DNA of 46,089 nt, taken from the NCBI GenBank assembly GCA_013314855.1, contig JABUEW010000018.1, positions 1 through 46,089 of the forward strand. The letters run 5' to 3'. How positions within the stretch are numbered: the stretch's first letter is position 1; the number at the start of each line of letters is the position of its first letter. The stretch comes from Bacillota bacterium (GTDB taxonomy: Bacteria; Bacillota; Clostridia; Acetivibrionales; DUMC01). The notes below the pieces were generated by a model that saw only the letters and a program-made list of their open reading frames with translations, was not told where the DNA came from and did no database searches. Positions 30,429-38,244 of the stretch are shown here, one piece after another. The translations under genes and the position numbers were made by a program.

Positions 30429-31508
30429 TTAATCAAGATAATCTTTTAATTTTTTACTTCTACTTGGATGTCTCAGTTTTCTTAAAGCCTTTGCCTCTAT
30501 TTGCCTTATTCTCTCTCTGGTAACATTGAATTCTTTGCCAACCTCCTCAAGAGTCCTTGCCCTACCGTCATCAAGGCCGAACCTTAGCCTTAATACTTTT
30601 TCTTCTCTTGGTGTAAGTGTATCTAATACTTCCATCAACTGCTCTTTTAATAAAGTAAAAGCTGCTGATTCTGCTGGTGCAGGTGCTTCTTCATCAGGAA
30701 TAAAATCACCAAGATGACTATCTTCTTCTTCGCCGATAGGCGTTTCAAGGGATACTGGTTCTTGAGAAATTTTCATTATTTCTCTTACTTTTTCAACCGG
30801 CATATTCATTTCCTTAGCAATTTCCTCTGGCAATGGTTCTCGGCCTAATTCCTGCAGCAATTGTCTGGATACCCTTATCAACTTATTAATAGTTTCAACC
30901 ATATGGACCGGTATTCTTATTGTCCTTGCCTGGTCGGCTATGGCTCTTGTAATTGCCTGCCTTATCCACCAGGTCGCATATGTGCTGAATTTGTAACCTT
31001 TTTTGTAATCAAACTTTTCCACTGCTTTTATAAGGCCTAAGTTGCCTTCCTGAATAAGGTCAAGGAAAAGCATACCCCTTCCTACATATCTTTTAGCAAT
31101 ACTTACAACCAATCTTAAGTTTGCTTCAGCAAGTCTCCGCTTTGCTTCAGGATCCCCCTCTTCCATTCTTCTAGCCAGCTCAATCTCTTCTTCGGCAGTT
31201 AAGAGAGGAACTTTTCCTATTTCTTTTAAATACATTCTTACCGGGTCATCTATACTTATCCCTTCAGGGATGCTTAAATCGATCTCCTCGTCAATAATCT
31301 GAATATCTTCAACTTCTTCTTCCAGGTCACCAACAACATCGATGCCCATATTTTCTACAGTCTCATATATTTTATCAATCTGATCTGGCTCCAACTCAAC
31401 TTCTTCAAAAGCATCCATTATTTCCTTATAAGTAAGCATGCCTTTTGCTTTCCCTTTTTCTATAAGTTCTTTTAAAATGGCTTTTCTTACTTCGTTATTA
31501 GCCTTCAA
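30429..31508 (-). CDS. rpoD: Primary sigma factor RpoD (SigA)
   Basis: SigA directs RNA polymerase to housekeeping promoters. The 359-residue protein has a short acidic region 1.1, region 1.2 ([17 protein letters not shown]), region 2 ([23 protein letters not shown] through [26 protein letters not shown]), region 3, and region 4 with its helix-turn-helix ([30 protein letters not shown]). The start is TTG with GGAGGGG 6 nt upstream. It lies 27 nt after dnaG, the conserved dnaG-rpoD operon. Confidence 0.98.
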   Translation of the reverse strand: MKANNEVRKAILKELIEKGKAKGMLTYKEIMDAFEEVELEPDQIDKIYETVENMGIDVVGDLEEEVEDIQIIDEEIDLSIPEGISIDDPVRMYLKEIGKVPLLTAEEEIELARRMEEGDPEAKRRLAEANLRLVVSIAKRYVGRGMLFLDLIQEGNLGLIKAVEKFDYKKGYKFSTYATWWIRQAITRAIADQARTIRIPVHMVETINKLIRVSRQLLQELGREPLPEEIAKEMNMPVEKVREIMKISQEPVSLETPIGEEEDSHLGDFIPDEEAPAPAESAAFTLLKEQLMEVLDTLTPREEKVLRLRFGLDDGRARTLEEVGKEFNVTRERIRQIEAKALRKLRHPSRSKKLKDYLD

Positions 31509-31535
31509 GTATTACCCCTCCTTTCTTTGGAAGTA

Positions 31536-33326
31536 CTAATGGTTTTTTAGTTCTCTGACTAATATATTTATTTCCTCTAATAATTGTCGTACTTCTTCTT
31601 TTTCCATACTATCCCTATTTTTCAGAATTTTTAATATTTCCTTCTTTCTTTCCTTCAGTTTTGTAACAGTTATTCTATTGACTACATCAAGTACAGCTTT
31701 GCCAATATCTTCAAAGTTGCAATCTTTTTCAATTATTCTTGCAAATTCGCCGGCCGTTTCAGTATCCATAATATTAAGGAGTTCTCCCGTAATAATGCCT
31801 GCACCCTCATCAAGTCTCCTGAAGACGACTGTGGCAATTTCTTTGTTAGTATTAGTAAAGTCATTAATACTTATTTTATCCTTTATCAATTTATATAAGC
31901 TATTGTCAATACACAATATTGCAAACAACAGCAGTTCAGCATAGCATATATCTTTTTCCTTATTGGACTCCTTCGGTTTTAAACTTTTTATTTCTTTATT
32001 ATCGGTATAGGTTTTCACCTCTTTAAAAATTTTTTTTGGAGATAATTGTTTTAATACTTCTGCATACAATGACTCTTCACTTATACCATATTCCCCGGCA
32101 ATTTTCTTAACATAAATCTCTATTTCAACACGGCTATTCAACTTTGACAGAACCTCTGCAGCCCTGTTTATAAATCTAATTTTTCCTTCTACATTATTAG
32201 TATCTATTTGCCTTTTTAAATAGTTGATTTTATATTCAACAAGGGTCATTGCATTATCAATTAATTTCCTGAATTCATCAGCTCCACTTTTTCTTATAAA
32301 ATCATCAGGATCCTTTCCCTCAGGGATAGTCAAAACCTTTACAACACAACCCATTCCCGAGAGTAAATCCAGGCTTCTTATAGTAGCTGTCTGTCCTGCC
32401 GTATCCGCATCAAAAGACATTATAATTTCTTCTGCGTATTTTCTTAACAAACGGCCTTGATTTTCAGTAAGTGCTGTGCCTAATGAAGCTACACTATTTA
32501 TTATTCCATTTTGGTGAAGGGATATAACATCCATATATCCCTCCACAACAATCAGTTTTCGTTCACCTGAACTTCTGGCAAAATTCAATGCATAAAGGTT
32601 ACTGCCCTTGTTGTATACCAGAGTTTCAGGAGAATTCATATATTTAGGCATCGAAGAGCCTAGCACTCTTCCTCCAAATCCTATTACATTGCCTCTTACA
32701 TCAAATATAGGAAACATCAACCTATCTCTGAATCTGTCAATATAATCTTCCTTATTAGTTTTCAGTATCAACCCGCTTTCTATTATTGCTTTCTTACTAA
32801 ATCCTTTATTTAGAAGGTATTTATACAAATGATCATTTTCAGGCAAAGAATACCCCAACCCAAACCTTTTCATAGTTCTATCAAGGATGTCTCTTTTTTT
32901 TAAGTATTCTCTTGCCATTGCTCCCGTTGAAGAAACAATGTTTTCATAAAAGTAACGGGCAGCTGTCTTATTTATTTCCAATATTTCCTGCCTTAACCTA
33001 GCTGCTTCATCATCTTTTGCCCTTTTTCCTTCAGGTAGCTTAATTCCAGCTCTATCTGCAAGATACTTCACTGCTTCTATAAAATCAAGGTTCTCTATAT
33101 TCATTATAAAATGAATAACATTTCCTCCCTTATTGCAGCCAAAACAGTTAAAAATCTGCATTGCCGGTGTAACACTAAAAGAGGGTGTTTTTTCATTGTG
33201 AAAAGGGCATAATCCAAAAAAATATTTCCCTCTTTTTTCAAGCCTTACATATTCAGAGACCACATCTACAATATCATTACTCAATCTAACCTCTTCGATT
33301 AGTTCTTCCGGTAAATAATTATACAT
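31536..33326 (-). CDS. dnaG: DNA primase DnaG
   Basis: DnaG makes RNA primers at the replication fork. The 596-residue protein has an N-terminal zinc ribbon (Cys40, His43, Cys61, Cys64; CPFH ... CFGC), then the RNA polymerase core with a TOPRIM motif (VVEGYMDV and SFDADTAGQTA). A C-terminal helical part matches the helicase-binding domain. Ribosome-site support for the ATG is weak: AAGGAG lies about 22 nt upstream. Confidence 0.97.
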   Translation of the reverse strand: MYNYLPEELIEEVRLSNDIVDVVSEYVRLEKRGKYFFGLCPFHNEKTPSFSVTPAMQIFNCFGCNKGGNVIHFIMNIENLDFIEAVKYLADRAGIKLPEGKRAKDDEAARLRQEILEINKTAARYFYENIVSSTGAMAREYLKKRDILDRTMKRFGLGYSLPENDHLYKYLLNKGFSKKAIIESGLILKTNKEDYIDRFRDRLMFPIFDVRGNVIGFGGRVLGSSMPKYMNSPETLVYNKGSNLYALNFARSSGERKLIVVEGYMDVISLHQNGIINSVASLGTALTENQGRLLRKYAEEIIMSFDADTAGQTATIRSLDLLSGMGCVVKVLTIPEGKDPDDFIRKSGADEFRKLIDNAMTLVEYKINYLKRQIDTNNVEGKIRFINRAAEVLSKLNSRVEIEIYVKKIAGEYGISEESLYAEVLKQLSPKKIFKEVKTYTDNKEIKSLKPKESNKEKDICYAELLLFAILCIDNSLYKLIKDKISINDFTNTNKEIATVVFRRLDEGAGIITGELLNIMDTETAGEFARIIEKDCNFEDIGKAVLDVVNRITVTKLKERKKEILKILKNRDSMEKEEVRQLLEEINILVRELKNH

Positions 33327-33437
33327 TTATCATCTTATAACTTTACTCATCTCCTTATTAATTTATATATTATTTTTTCGACATAATTTATTAATTATCC
33401 TCCTTTTTTCAACAAATAATCTAAAAATAATTCCAAA

Positions 33438-33472
33438 ATAAAACTCATCCCTTTTTATACATAGGTGATGAG
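33438..33472 (-). terminator. Weak hairpin upstream of dnaG
   Basis: On the minus strand CTCATC and GATGAG form a 6-bp stem around a 17-nt loop, followed by TTTTATTTT. It lies in the 322-nt gap upstream of dnaG and may be a leader terminator. Apart from this and the next terminator I see nothing definite in this AT-rich gap, and no clear promoter. Confidence 0.35.
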
Positions 33473-33587
33473 AGGAGTGACGTTTTATAAAATATATTCT
33501 ACATAACAAGCTAAATCTCCTTCATTTATATAAAATAATTTTATTGATATTTTTTTCGTATTTTTACATTTTTATACTATATAAATA

Positions 33588-33632
33588 AAAAGCACACTTG
33601 TTAAGATTCCTAAACATAACAGGTGTGCTTTT
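33588..33632. terminator. Terminator of the DUF6514-like gene
   Basis: AAAAGCACACTTGTTA and TAACAGGTGTGCTTTT form a 16-bp stem with one G-U pair and a 13-nt loop, with T-runs on either side. On the minus strand it follows the DUF6514-like stop. Confidence 0.85.
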
Positions 33633-33648
33633 CCCTTTTAATTGATAA

Positions 33649-33963
33649 TTATAGCCCTATAATATTATCTAATACATAAGGAAGTTCTATGGGTGTGACA
33701 GTATTTTCTGCAAGTACATCAATAATGTTTACTGCAGTGTCCTTACAGTGGGTTATATTTTTAAATGATTTACTTTCCACAGGCTCATTCTTAAATACCT
33801 TTACTACTTCAACTCCATAACCTATAATTGGTCCAAATTCATAAGTATTTTCATAATCTTCACATTCCAGTAAATAATACTCCAAACTTATTGGACCCTT
33901 AAAATCTGGTAAATAATCTTTCATTGAAACATTCATCCTTTTTTTAAAATACTTGTTTACCAT
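33649..33963 (-). CDS. DUF6514-like small protein
   Basis: The 104-residue protein resembles a small clostridial family I recall as DUF6514, with YGVEVVKV, a middle SFKNIT.CKDTAVNIIDVLAENTVTPIELPYVLDNII pattern and no membrane helix. Function is unknown. AGGGGG lies about 9 nt before the ATG. It stands alone between two terminator-bounded regions. Confidence 0.7.
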   Translation of the reverse strand: MVNKYFKKRMNVSMKDYLPDFKGPISLEYYLLECEDYENTYEFGPIIGYGVEVVKVFKNEPVESKSFKNITHCKDTAVNIIDVLAENTVTPIELPYVLDNIIGL

Positions 33964-34166
33964 TAGTTTTATCCCCCTTTGTCATTAGTATTTTATTTAT
34001 GGTTATTTAAAGCATAAGTATATTATAGAGAAAAGCCACAGCGTTTAAAGTAAAAATCTGTTGCCCGTTTTAACAATTTTCCTGCATTATTAGGCATAAT
34101 ATACAACTATCTGCGTATATAACCTATCGTCCGACAATATGATTTATTCATGGAAAACTTTTCTTG

Positions 34167-34198
34167 TTGATGAATACATGACTTTATGTTAACATAAA
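34167..34198 (+). promoter_or_regulatory. Candidate promoter with 16-nt palindrome
   Basis: TTGATG (34167-34172), 17 nt, TAACAT (34190-34195) read toward the small membrane protein gene. A perfect palindrome, TTTATGTTAACATAAA (34183-34198), overlaps the -10, a suitable position for a dimeric repressor. No regulator gene is adjacent. Confidence 0.45.
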
Positions 34199-34240
34199 AG
34201 AACAATTATATTTTTCTTTTCTTTAGGAAGGGTGTATTAA

Positions 34241-34519
34241 TTGGGTATCAAAACAGCTATAAATAAAAATATTAAAAAAATTGTTACAGAATTAAGTAAA
34301 CTAAATAATCATACTAAAACAGCAATTAAGTGGGGGATCAATATTTTCCTTGTGTTTTTTGCCCTTGGTACTCTACTTGTTGTCCTTAACCGTATAGTCT
34401 TTAATTACGGCTCATACATCGAATTTATTGCAACCTCAATAATAAAAGCCAGCTTTACAATACTGGCAGAAATTATTATTGGCAGTCTGTTGGTAGATTA
34501 TGTTTTTAATAAATCATAA
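34241..34519 (+). CDS. Small membrane protein, unknown
   Basis: The 92-residue protein has a polar, basic N-terminal 25 residues and two hydrophobic helices (about 30-48, IKWGINIFLVFFALGTLLVVL, and 62-86, ending LVDYVF). I do not recognise the family. The start is TTG with AGGAAGGGTG about 6 nt upstream. Facing away from the DUF6514-like gene and converging with a DUF2294 gene, it is a single-gene unit. Confidence 0.7.
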   Translation: MGIKTAINKNIKKIVTELSKLNNHTKTAIKWGINIFLVFFALGTLLVVLNRIVFNYGSYIEFIATSIIKASFTILAEIIIGSLLVDYVFNKS

Positions 34520-34609
34520 TTATAAAACCTTAATTAATTACATGTTGAATTTTTTTATTTGCGAAATGCAGGATATTTCTATGTTAATTATATGTTAACT
34601 TTGTTCAAA

Positions 34610-34975
34610 TTACTTATTCCGCAGTTTCTCCTCCAAGTTTTCATCAACAGTAATTACAATAATTTTTTCACCAGTTTTTGTACTTACATCTGAATGTGTA
34701 CTTACAATGTTTACATCAACAACCTGTTTAATGAGGCTTTCCAGATGCTCTCGAGCGCTTTCAAACAAGGTGTTCCTTACTTTTTTCACAAGCTCTATGC
34801 CCTGACTGTTTTCAGCCAGTTTCTGTTCAGACTGACTGAGAAAGCCTTTAAGACGAATAACAATCAAATCTTGTATAATGATTGTCCTGATTTGTTTGGG
34901 TCCGCGTCCCATGTATTCAATTTCGAATTTACTCACTGCTTCGCTGATTTTTGCTTCAATCTGTCCTTTTGTCAT
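34610..34975 (-). CDS. DUF2294/MpsC-like protein, copy A
   Basis: The 121-residue protein belongs to DUF2294 (PF10057), which I recall is also called MpsC after a staphylococcal membrane-potential system; whether that function applies here is unknown. No mpsA- or mpsB-like gene is present. Typical features are GRGPKQIRTIIIQDLIVIRLKGFLS and an ISTHSDVSTKTGEKIIVIT-type ending. The ATG has AAAGGAGAG 5 nt upstream; the longer open frame is excluded. It is about 84% identical by eye to copy B (38245-38607). Confidence 0.85.
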   Translation of the reverse strand: MTKGQIEAKISEAVSKFEIEYMGRGPKQIRTIIIQDLIVIRLKGFLSQSEQKLAENSQGIELVKKVRNTLFESAREHLESLIKQVVDVNIVSTHSDVSTKTGEKIIVITVDENLEEKLRNK

Positions 34976-35100
34976 ATATACTCTCCTTTCCAAATTGAAA
35001 CCTGTATCCCTGCTTTTGATAATATACCTGGTGCCTTTATATTTGGAACTACATAGTTGCATCCTCTCATGAGGTTTTCATTTCATAAATCCTTTGCACT
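34976..35100 (-). promoter_or_regulatory. Structured leader candidate before DUF2294 copy A
   Basis: On the minus strand the gap after the purK stub holds two adjacent hairpins, CCTC-ATGA-GAGG and AACTA-TG-TAGTT, then ACC...GGT pairing before the ribosome site. It does not match any riboswitch consensus I know and does not resemble the repeats near 38 kb. Confidence 0.3.
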
Positions 35101-35163
35101 ACCTGCCTTATAAAACATATGTAGATAAAAACGTGATGACAGTAACAATTATCAGACCTACTG

Positions 35164-35490
35164 TTATATAAGGGATTTACCGGAGGGATATACACTATAT
35201 CCCTTCACCTCCAGATCAATCAACATATCAGCGTCTATATGCTCAAACTCATAAGTTATGACATCACACTCTCCAGCAAGCTTTTTAATGGCGCTCCTAT
35301 CCATAAATGAAGCTGTTATTTGCTCATCCGCTACCTGACCGGCTGGTGAGGATGGGGTCGGGTCAAGTATTGTTACATGATACCCCATCCTTTTGGCTTC
35401 AACAGTTATCATTTTGCCAAGCTGCCCACCGCCTATGATTCCAATTCTTGCTGGAGGCTGCAACACCTTGTGTTTTTTTTCCTCTGCCAT
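35164..35490 (-). pseudogene. PurK N-terminal fragment
   Basis: PurK (N5-carboxyaminoimidazole ribonucleotide synthase) is an ATP-grasp enzyme of about 380 residues. This 108-residue frame has only the N-terminal pre-ATP-grasp domain: IGIIGGGQLGKMITVEAKRMGY, LDPTPSSPAGQVADEQI, VITYEFEHID and SVYPSGKSL. It stops just where the ATP-grasp domain should begin, and no continuation is visible downstream. GGGTGAT precedes the ATG at 4 nt, so the stub may be translated. It is either a decayed gene or a small stand-alone domain. It lies 14 nt after the DUF4914-like gene. Confidence 0.8.
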
Positions 35491-35504
35491 TTCTATCACC
35501 CTGT

Positions 35505-37394
35505 TTAAAACTTCATTGGTATAAATTTTAAATATTCCTCAACCGTGCCATTGCATATACAGCATTCAATTATTTGCTTGCCCAGCGGGTCAAGCTCGGG
35601 AGTAACAAACTTTGCCAGCTGTTTTTTAAAGAAATTGGTTAGTAGTTTTGCTCCTGCATCAAACCCTTCGTTGCCAACCTCCGGCTGCTTATCAACCTCC
35701 AATAAATCCTTTGGCAGAAATGTTCCATCCACTTTTATGCTACTTAATGCATATCCTAGAAGAGAACACCTTGATTCAACCAATTGCTGCTGACTGAACT
35801 TTGCACTGCCACGGCGGGCAAGGTATTCCCTTGCAATCCACTGGGGCATGAAACCAACCTTGTAAGCTCCTATGTGTTGGTTCGGTACTAATATATACCT
35901 TGTGTTTGATGTATCTACTATCTGTTTTAGCAAGAGATTTGCCTGGTCTACCATCTTGCCTGTGGCAAAAGGCCAGTAAGAACCGACACCTTCACTGGTC
36001 ATCCCTTCGGTGTCCGTAATACTAGGATTGTCATGCCCCCGTGGTGCTACTAATCTCCACAGCCATGCAAGAGCTGGGGGAAGTATATGAAACAGCCCAA
36101 TTATGCCATAAGTGGGTTTTTCTTTAGTACAGGGAGGTGTACGTATACCAAAGCTTCTAACATCAATTTCAACAGGTTCATCAACAATGTTCGGAATAAA
36201 CCTTCTCGGCATTATTACCCTTGGATTTGGACATGGCTTTCCCGGAGCATCCATGGTATGCTCCCAGAGCAGGCATGTTGAACCCGGTACAGCATCATAA
36301 TTCAAAAAAATCAAAGGCTCCACTGGATGGATGCACATACTTTCAAGATATGGGTCTGTTCCGTATTTCTTTATATGGTCTGTTCTTAAAAACCATCCGT
36401 TTTCTGCGTCTTTTACAACCAGCTTCCTGCTACCGTTCTGCAGCTTCGGATGGCATAAAGCCATGTCATCAGTTACAGGCCTTAGTTCGCATGTTTCTTT
36501 AAGTTCAAGGTATATTTTTTCTGAAGTTACAAGGTTTTTACCGATGAGTATTCTTCCGTCAAGTTCCCTGTGGAGTTGCTCATTCATCTCGCTTTTACCA
36601 CCGCCACTTGCTCCTTCATGCATTATTGTTATAACGTTTTCATAAGGAGTAATCACCATAACGGTTGAACCGTGTGCGGTTACCCATCCTTCATCCTCGC
36701 CAATTTTCAAGAGCACCCCATATACACCCTTTTTTGCACTTGGACCAGGGTATAGGTTGTATGAAAACAGCTCATATACGTCATCAAGCCTGTTGTGTAC
36801 AACCATTTGCTTTCCTTTGAAATGAGTGTGTCTGAAAGTCGGAGCAAGGTATATGATTGCTTTTGGTTTAAAGCCTTCCTCCAGCTTGCTGCCAGGTATG
36901 AAACCCTGCAAATCGGCAAGTCCCCCTGCAAAAAAGCCTGCATTGTCCGGGGCGACAAGAAGAACGGGATAGCCAAGTTCTTCTCCTCCCGCCATAAACG
37001 GCATGAGTATAAGGTTTTGTTCAGATAGCCATTCAAAGGTCATTTTTCTGAGAGAGGCAAATTCACTGCCATACCTGTCCCTGTAGCGTTGCTTGTCAGA
37101 TTTTCCATTGTCTGCAATAACCATGCAGTCAGGGTCACGTCTTCTTATATAAGGGTCGGTGTAATTAATGACAGCACCGTTTTTGCATCTTGCAACTGTA
37201 GCTTCAACGACACGTCCTTTTCCGGGCACAGCGTAAGCAACCTCAAAAAAGTTATTGTCATTTCCGCCCAGCGCAAGGTCAAGAAGTTCACTGCGGCTTT
37301 CAGGAACCGTAATCTTCATACCCTTGGCCAATATTGTTTTCAATTCATCAGGTAAAATCATTTTATTTAAAACATTCTCCATTGCATACCACAT
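35505..37394 (-). CDS. DUF4914-type PEPCK-like protein
   Basis: The protein of about 629 residues resembles a family I recall as DUF4914, distantly related to phosphoenolpyruvate carboxykinases. A kinase-type P-loop, HEGASGGGKSEM, lies near residues 260-270. The C-terminal half contains VPNQHIGAYKVGFMPQWIAREYL. Nothing resembling an intact PEPCK substrate site can be confirmed by eye, so the reaction is unknown. The start is uncertain: ATG 37394 directly follows the upstream stop; a TTG at 37421 and an ATG at 37382 are alternatives. It appears coupled to the 160-residue gene. Base composition is a little GC-richer than its neighbours. Confidence 0.8.
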   Translation of the reverse strand: MWYAMENVLNKMILPDELKTILAKGMKITVPESRSELLDLALGGNDNNFFEVAYAVPGKGRVVEATVARCKNGAVINYTDPYIRRRDPDCMVIADNGKSDKQRYRDRYGSEFASLRKMTFEWLSEQNLILMPFMAGGEELGYPVLLVAPDNAGFFAGGLADLQGFIPGSKLEEGFKPKAIIYLAPTFRHTHFKGKQMVVHNRLDDVYELFSYNLYPGPSAKKGVYGVLLKIGEDEGWVTAHGSTVMVITPYENVITIMHEGASGGGKSEMNEQLHRELDGRILIGKNLVTSEKIYLELKETCELRPVTDDMALCHPKLQNGSRKLVVKDAENGWFLRTDHIKKYGTDPYLESMCIHPVEPLIFLNYDAVPGSTCLLWEHTMDAPGKPCPNPRVIMPRRFIPNIVDEPVEIDVRSFGIRTPPCTKEKPTYGIIGLFHILPPALAWLWRLVAPRGHDNPSITDTEGMTSEGVGSYWPFATGKMVDQANLLLKQIVDTSNTRYILVPNQHIGAYKVGFMPQWIAREYLARRGSAKFSQQQLVESRCSLLGYALSSIKVDGTFLPKDLLEVDKQPEVGNEGFDAGAKLLTNFFKKQLAKFVTPELDPLGKQIIECCICNGTVEEYLKFIPMKF

Positions 37395-37395
37395 C

Positions 37396-37878
37396 CTATT
37401 CTGCTCTTTTATACGATTCAAGATTTTCTATAATTCTGCTGTAAGTATCCATTACAATATTCATTAGGTGCTGGTTGGTTTTTATTTGCAGTACAGTCCT
37501 TTTTTCTTCATTTAGATTATGCTCATCAATAAGATACGGCTTATACTCGGATAAGCAATAGTTGTAAAAAAGTCCTAAAAACCGGGTAAAATAGCTTTTA
37601 AATTCATAACTGTCAAGGGTCTTGCTGTGAAACTTAAAGTTGCAATTATAAATATCCATCAGCAGATAAGGAATTCTCCAGACATCAACATATCCTTCAT
37701 CATTGAAATACTTGTTCAGAAATAAATCGAACTGGGCATCTTCCTTGGAAATTATGTTACAAAACCTTTCCATCAGGATATAAAAATTCTTGCTTTGAAT
37801 TAAATCCTTGCCAGTATCGCAAATTTTCTTTTCATCAGAAAGTAAACTGTTAGAAAAACAAACCTTGCTGCTTAGCAT
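37396..37878 (-). CDS. Unknown 160-residue protein
   Basis: I do not recognise this protein. It is soluble, alpha-helical in style, and rich in aromatic and charged residues (YILMERFCNIISKEDAQFDLF, FTRFLGLFYNYCLSEYK). No signal peptide, membrane segment or metal motif is evident. AAAGGAG lies 9 nt before the ATG, so it is well supported as a gene. It is the first gene after the tandem RNA-like repeats and is followed immediately by the DUF4914-type gene, so it may be its partner or regulator. Confidence 0.8.
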   Translation of the reverse strand: MLSSKVCFSNSLLSDEKKICDTGKDLIQSKNFYILMERFCNIISKEDAQFDLFLNKYFNDEGYVDVWRIPYLLMDIYNCNFKFHSKTLDSYEFKSYFTRFLGLFYNYCLSEYKPYLIDEHNLNEEKRTVLQIKTNQHLMNIVMDTYSRIIENLESYKRAE

Positions 37879-37959
37879 AATCCAAAACTCCTTTCAAATT
37901 TTAATTGATATAAAAGCTTACACTCAGCAAATCCAAACTAAACTGAAAACACCTCCCAA

Positions 37960-38009
37960 CTCTTCGTGCATAAAGGATTACGCTGCGACTGGTTTCTCTT
38001 CATCTGTAG
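37960..38009 (-). promoter_or_regulatory. Third, partial copy of the tandem RNA element
   Basis: AACCAGTCGCAGCGTAATCC (37994-37975) matches the conserved 3' half of the two complete copies, but the TTGGAAGACCAA 5' arm and terminator are missing. It is the copy nearest the 160-residue gene, about 80 nt before its ribosome site. Confidence 0.55.
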
Positions 38010-38028
38010 TACAATAATACTTCAAATT

Positions 38029-38120
38029 AAAAAATCCAATATCCATCGGCACATTAAAAGCCAACAAATATTGGATTACACTACGTCTGGTTTTTCAACC
38101 CTTCGCTTGGTCTTCCAAAT
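38029..38120 (-). promoter_or_regulatory. Tandem RNA element copy 2 with terminator
   Basis: On the minus strand TTGGAAGACC opens the element. A hairpin follows: GCG (38106-38104), internal loop AAG, GGTT, GAAA tetraloop, AACC, loop AGA, CGT. AGTGTAATCC (38082-38073) comes next. The closing strand CCAA can pair with the opening TTGG. Alternatively AATCCAATAT (38077-38068) pairs perfectly over 10 bp with ATATTGGATT (38042-38033), followed by a run of six T: an intrinsic terminator. The two pairings exclude each other, as in riboswitch expression platforms. Confidence 0.7.
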
Positions 38121-38147
38121 TTAAATTTTTACGTTTTAATATAACAA

Positions 38148-38236
38148 AAGCCAATATCTACATCCCCTACGAGAAAGTAAACATTGGCTTACGCTCCGAC
38201 TGGTTATTTATAACCTTTCGGTTGGTCTTCCAATTT
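38148..38236 (-). promoter_or_regulatory. Tandem RNA element copy 1 with terminator-like stem
   Basis: On the minus strand ATTGG (38234-38230) can pair with CCAAT (38187-38183). Between them lies CCG, internal loop AAA, GGTTA, TAAA, TAACC, loop AGT, CGG (38221-38196), then AGCGTAAGCC. The closing strand AAGCCAAT (38190-38183) is instead complementary over 8 bp to ATTGGCTT (38155-38148), followed by TTG. The first pair of the inner helix differs from copy 2 (C-G against G-U) with pairing kept. It begins 5-9 nt after the DUF2294 copy B stop. Confidence 0.7.
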
Positions 38237-38244
38237 GAACTATT

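Noticed and set aside
30429-33326. Sporulation-specific sigma factor
   Set aside because: Region 1.2-4 sequence and the dnaG-rpoD order identify the housekeeping SigA.
37979-38009. Hammerhead ribozyme core in copy 3
   Set aside because: CAGATGA and GAAAC resemble core pieces, but the first is not CUGANGA and the stems do not form.
38148-38236. c-di-GMP-I riboswitch
   Set aside because: CGAAAGG and GCGTAAGCC are reminiscent, but the required GGGACGCAAAGCC core and receptor are absent.
37960-38240. CRISPR-like array
   Set aside because: Repeats are about 100 nt apart, imperfect and contain internal structure with terminators; no cas genes are present.
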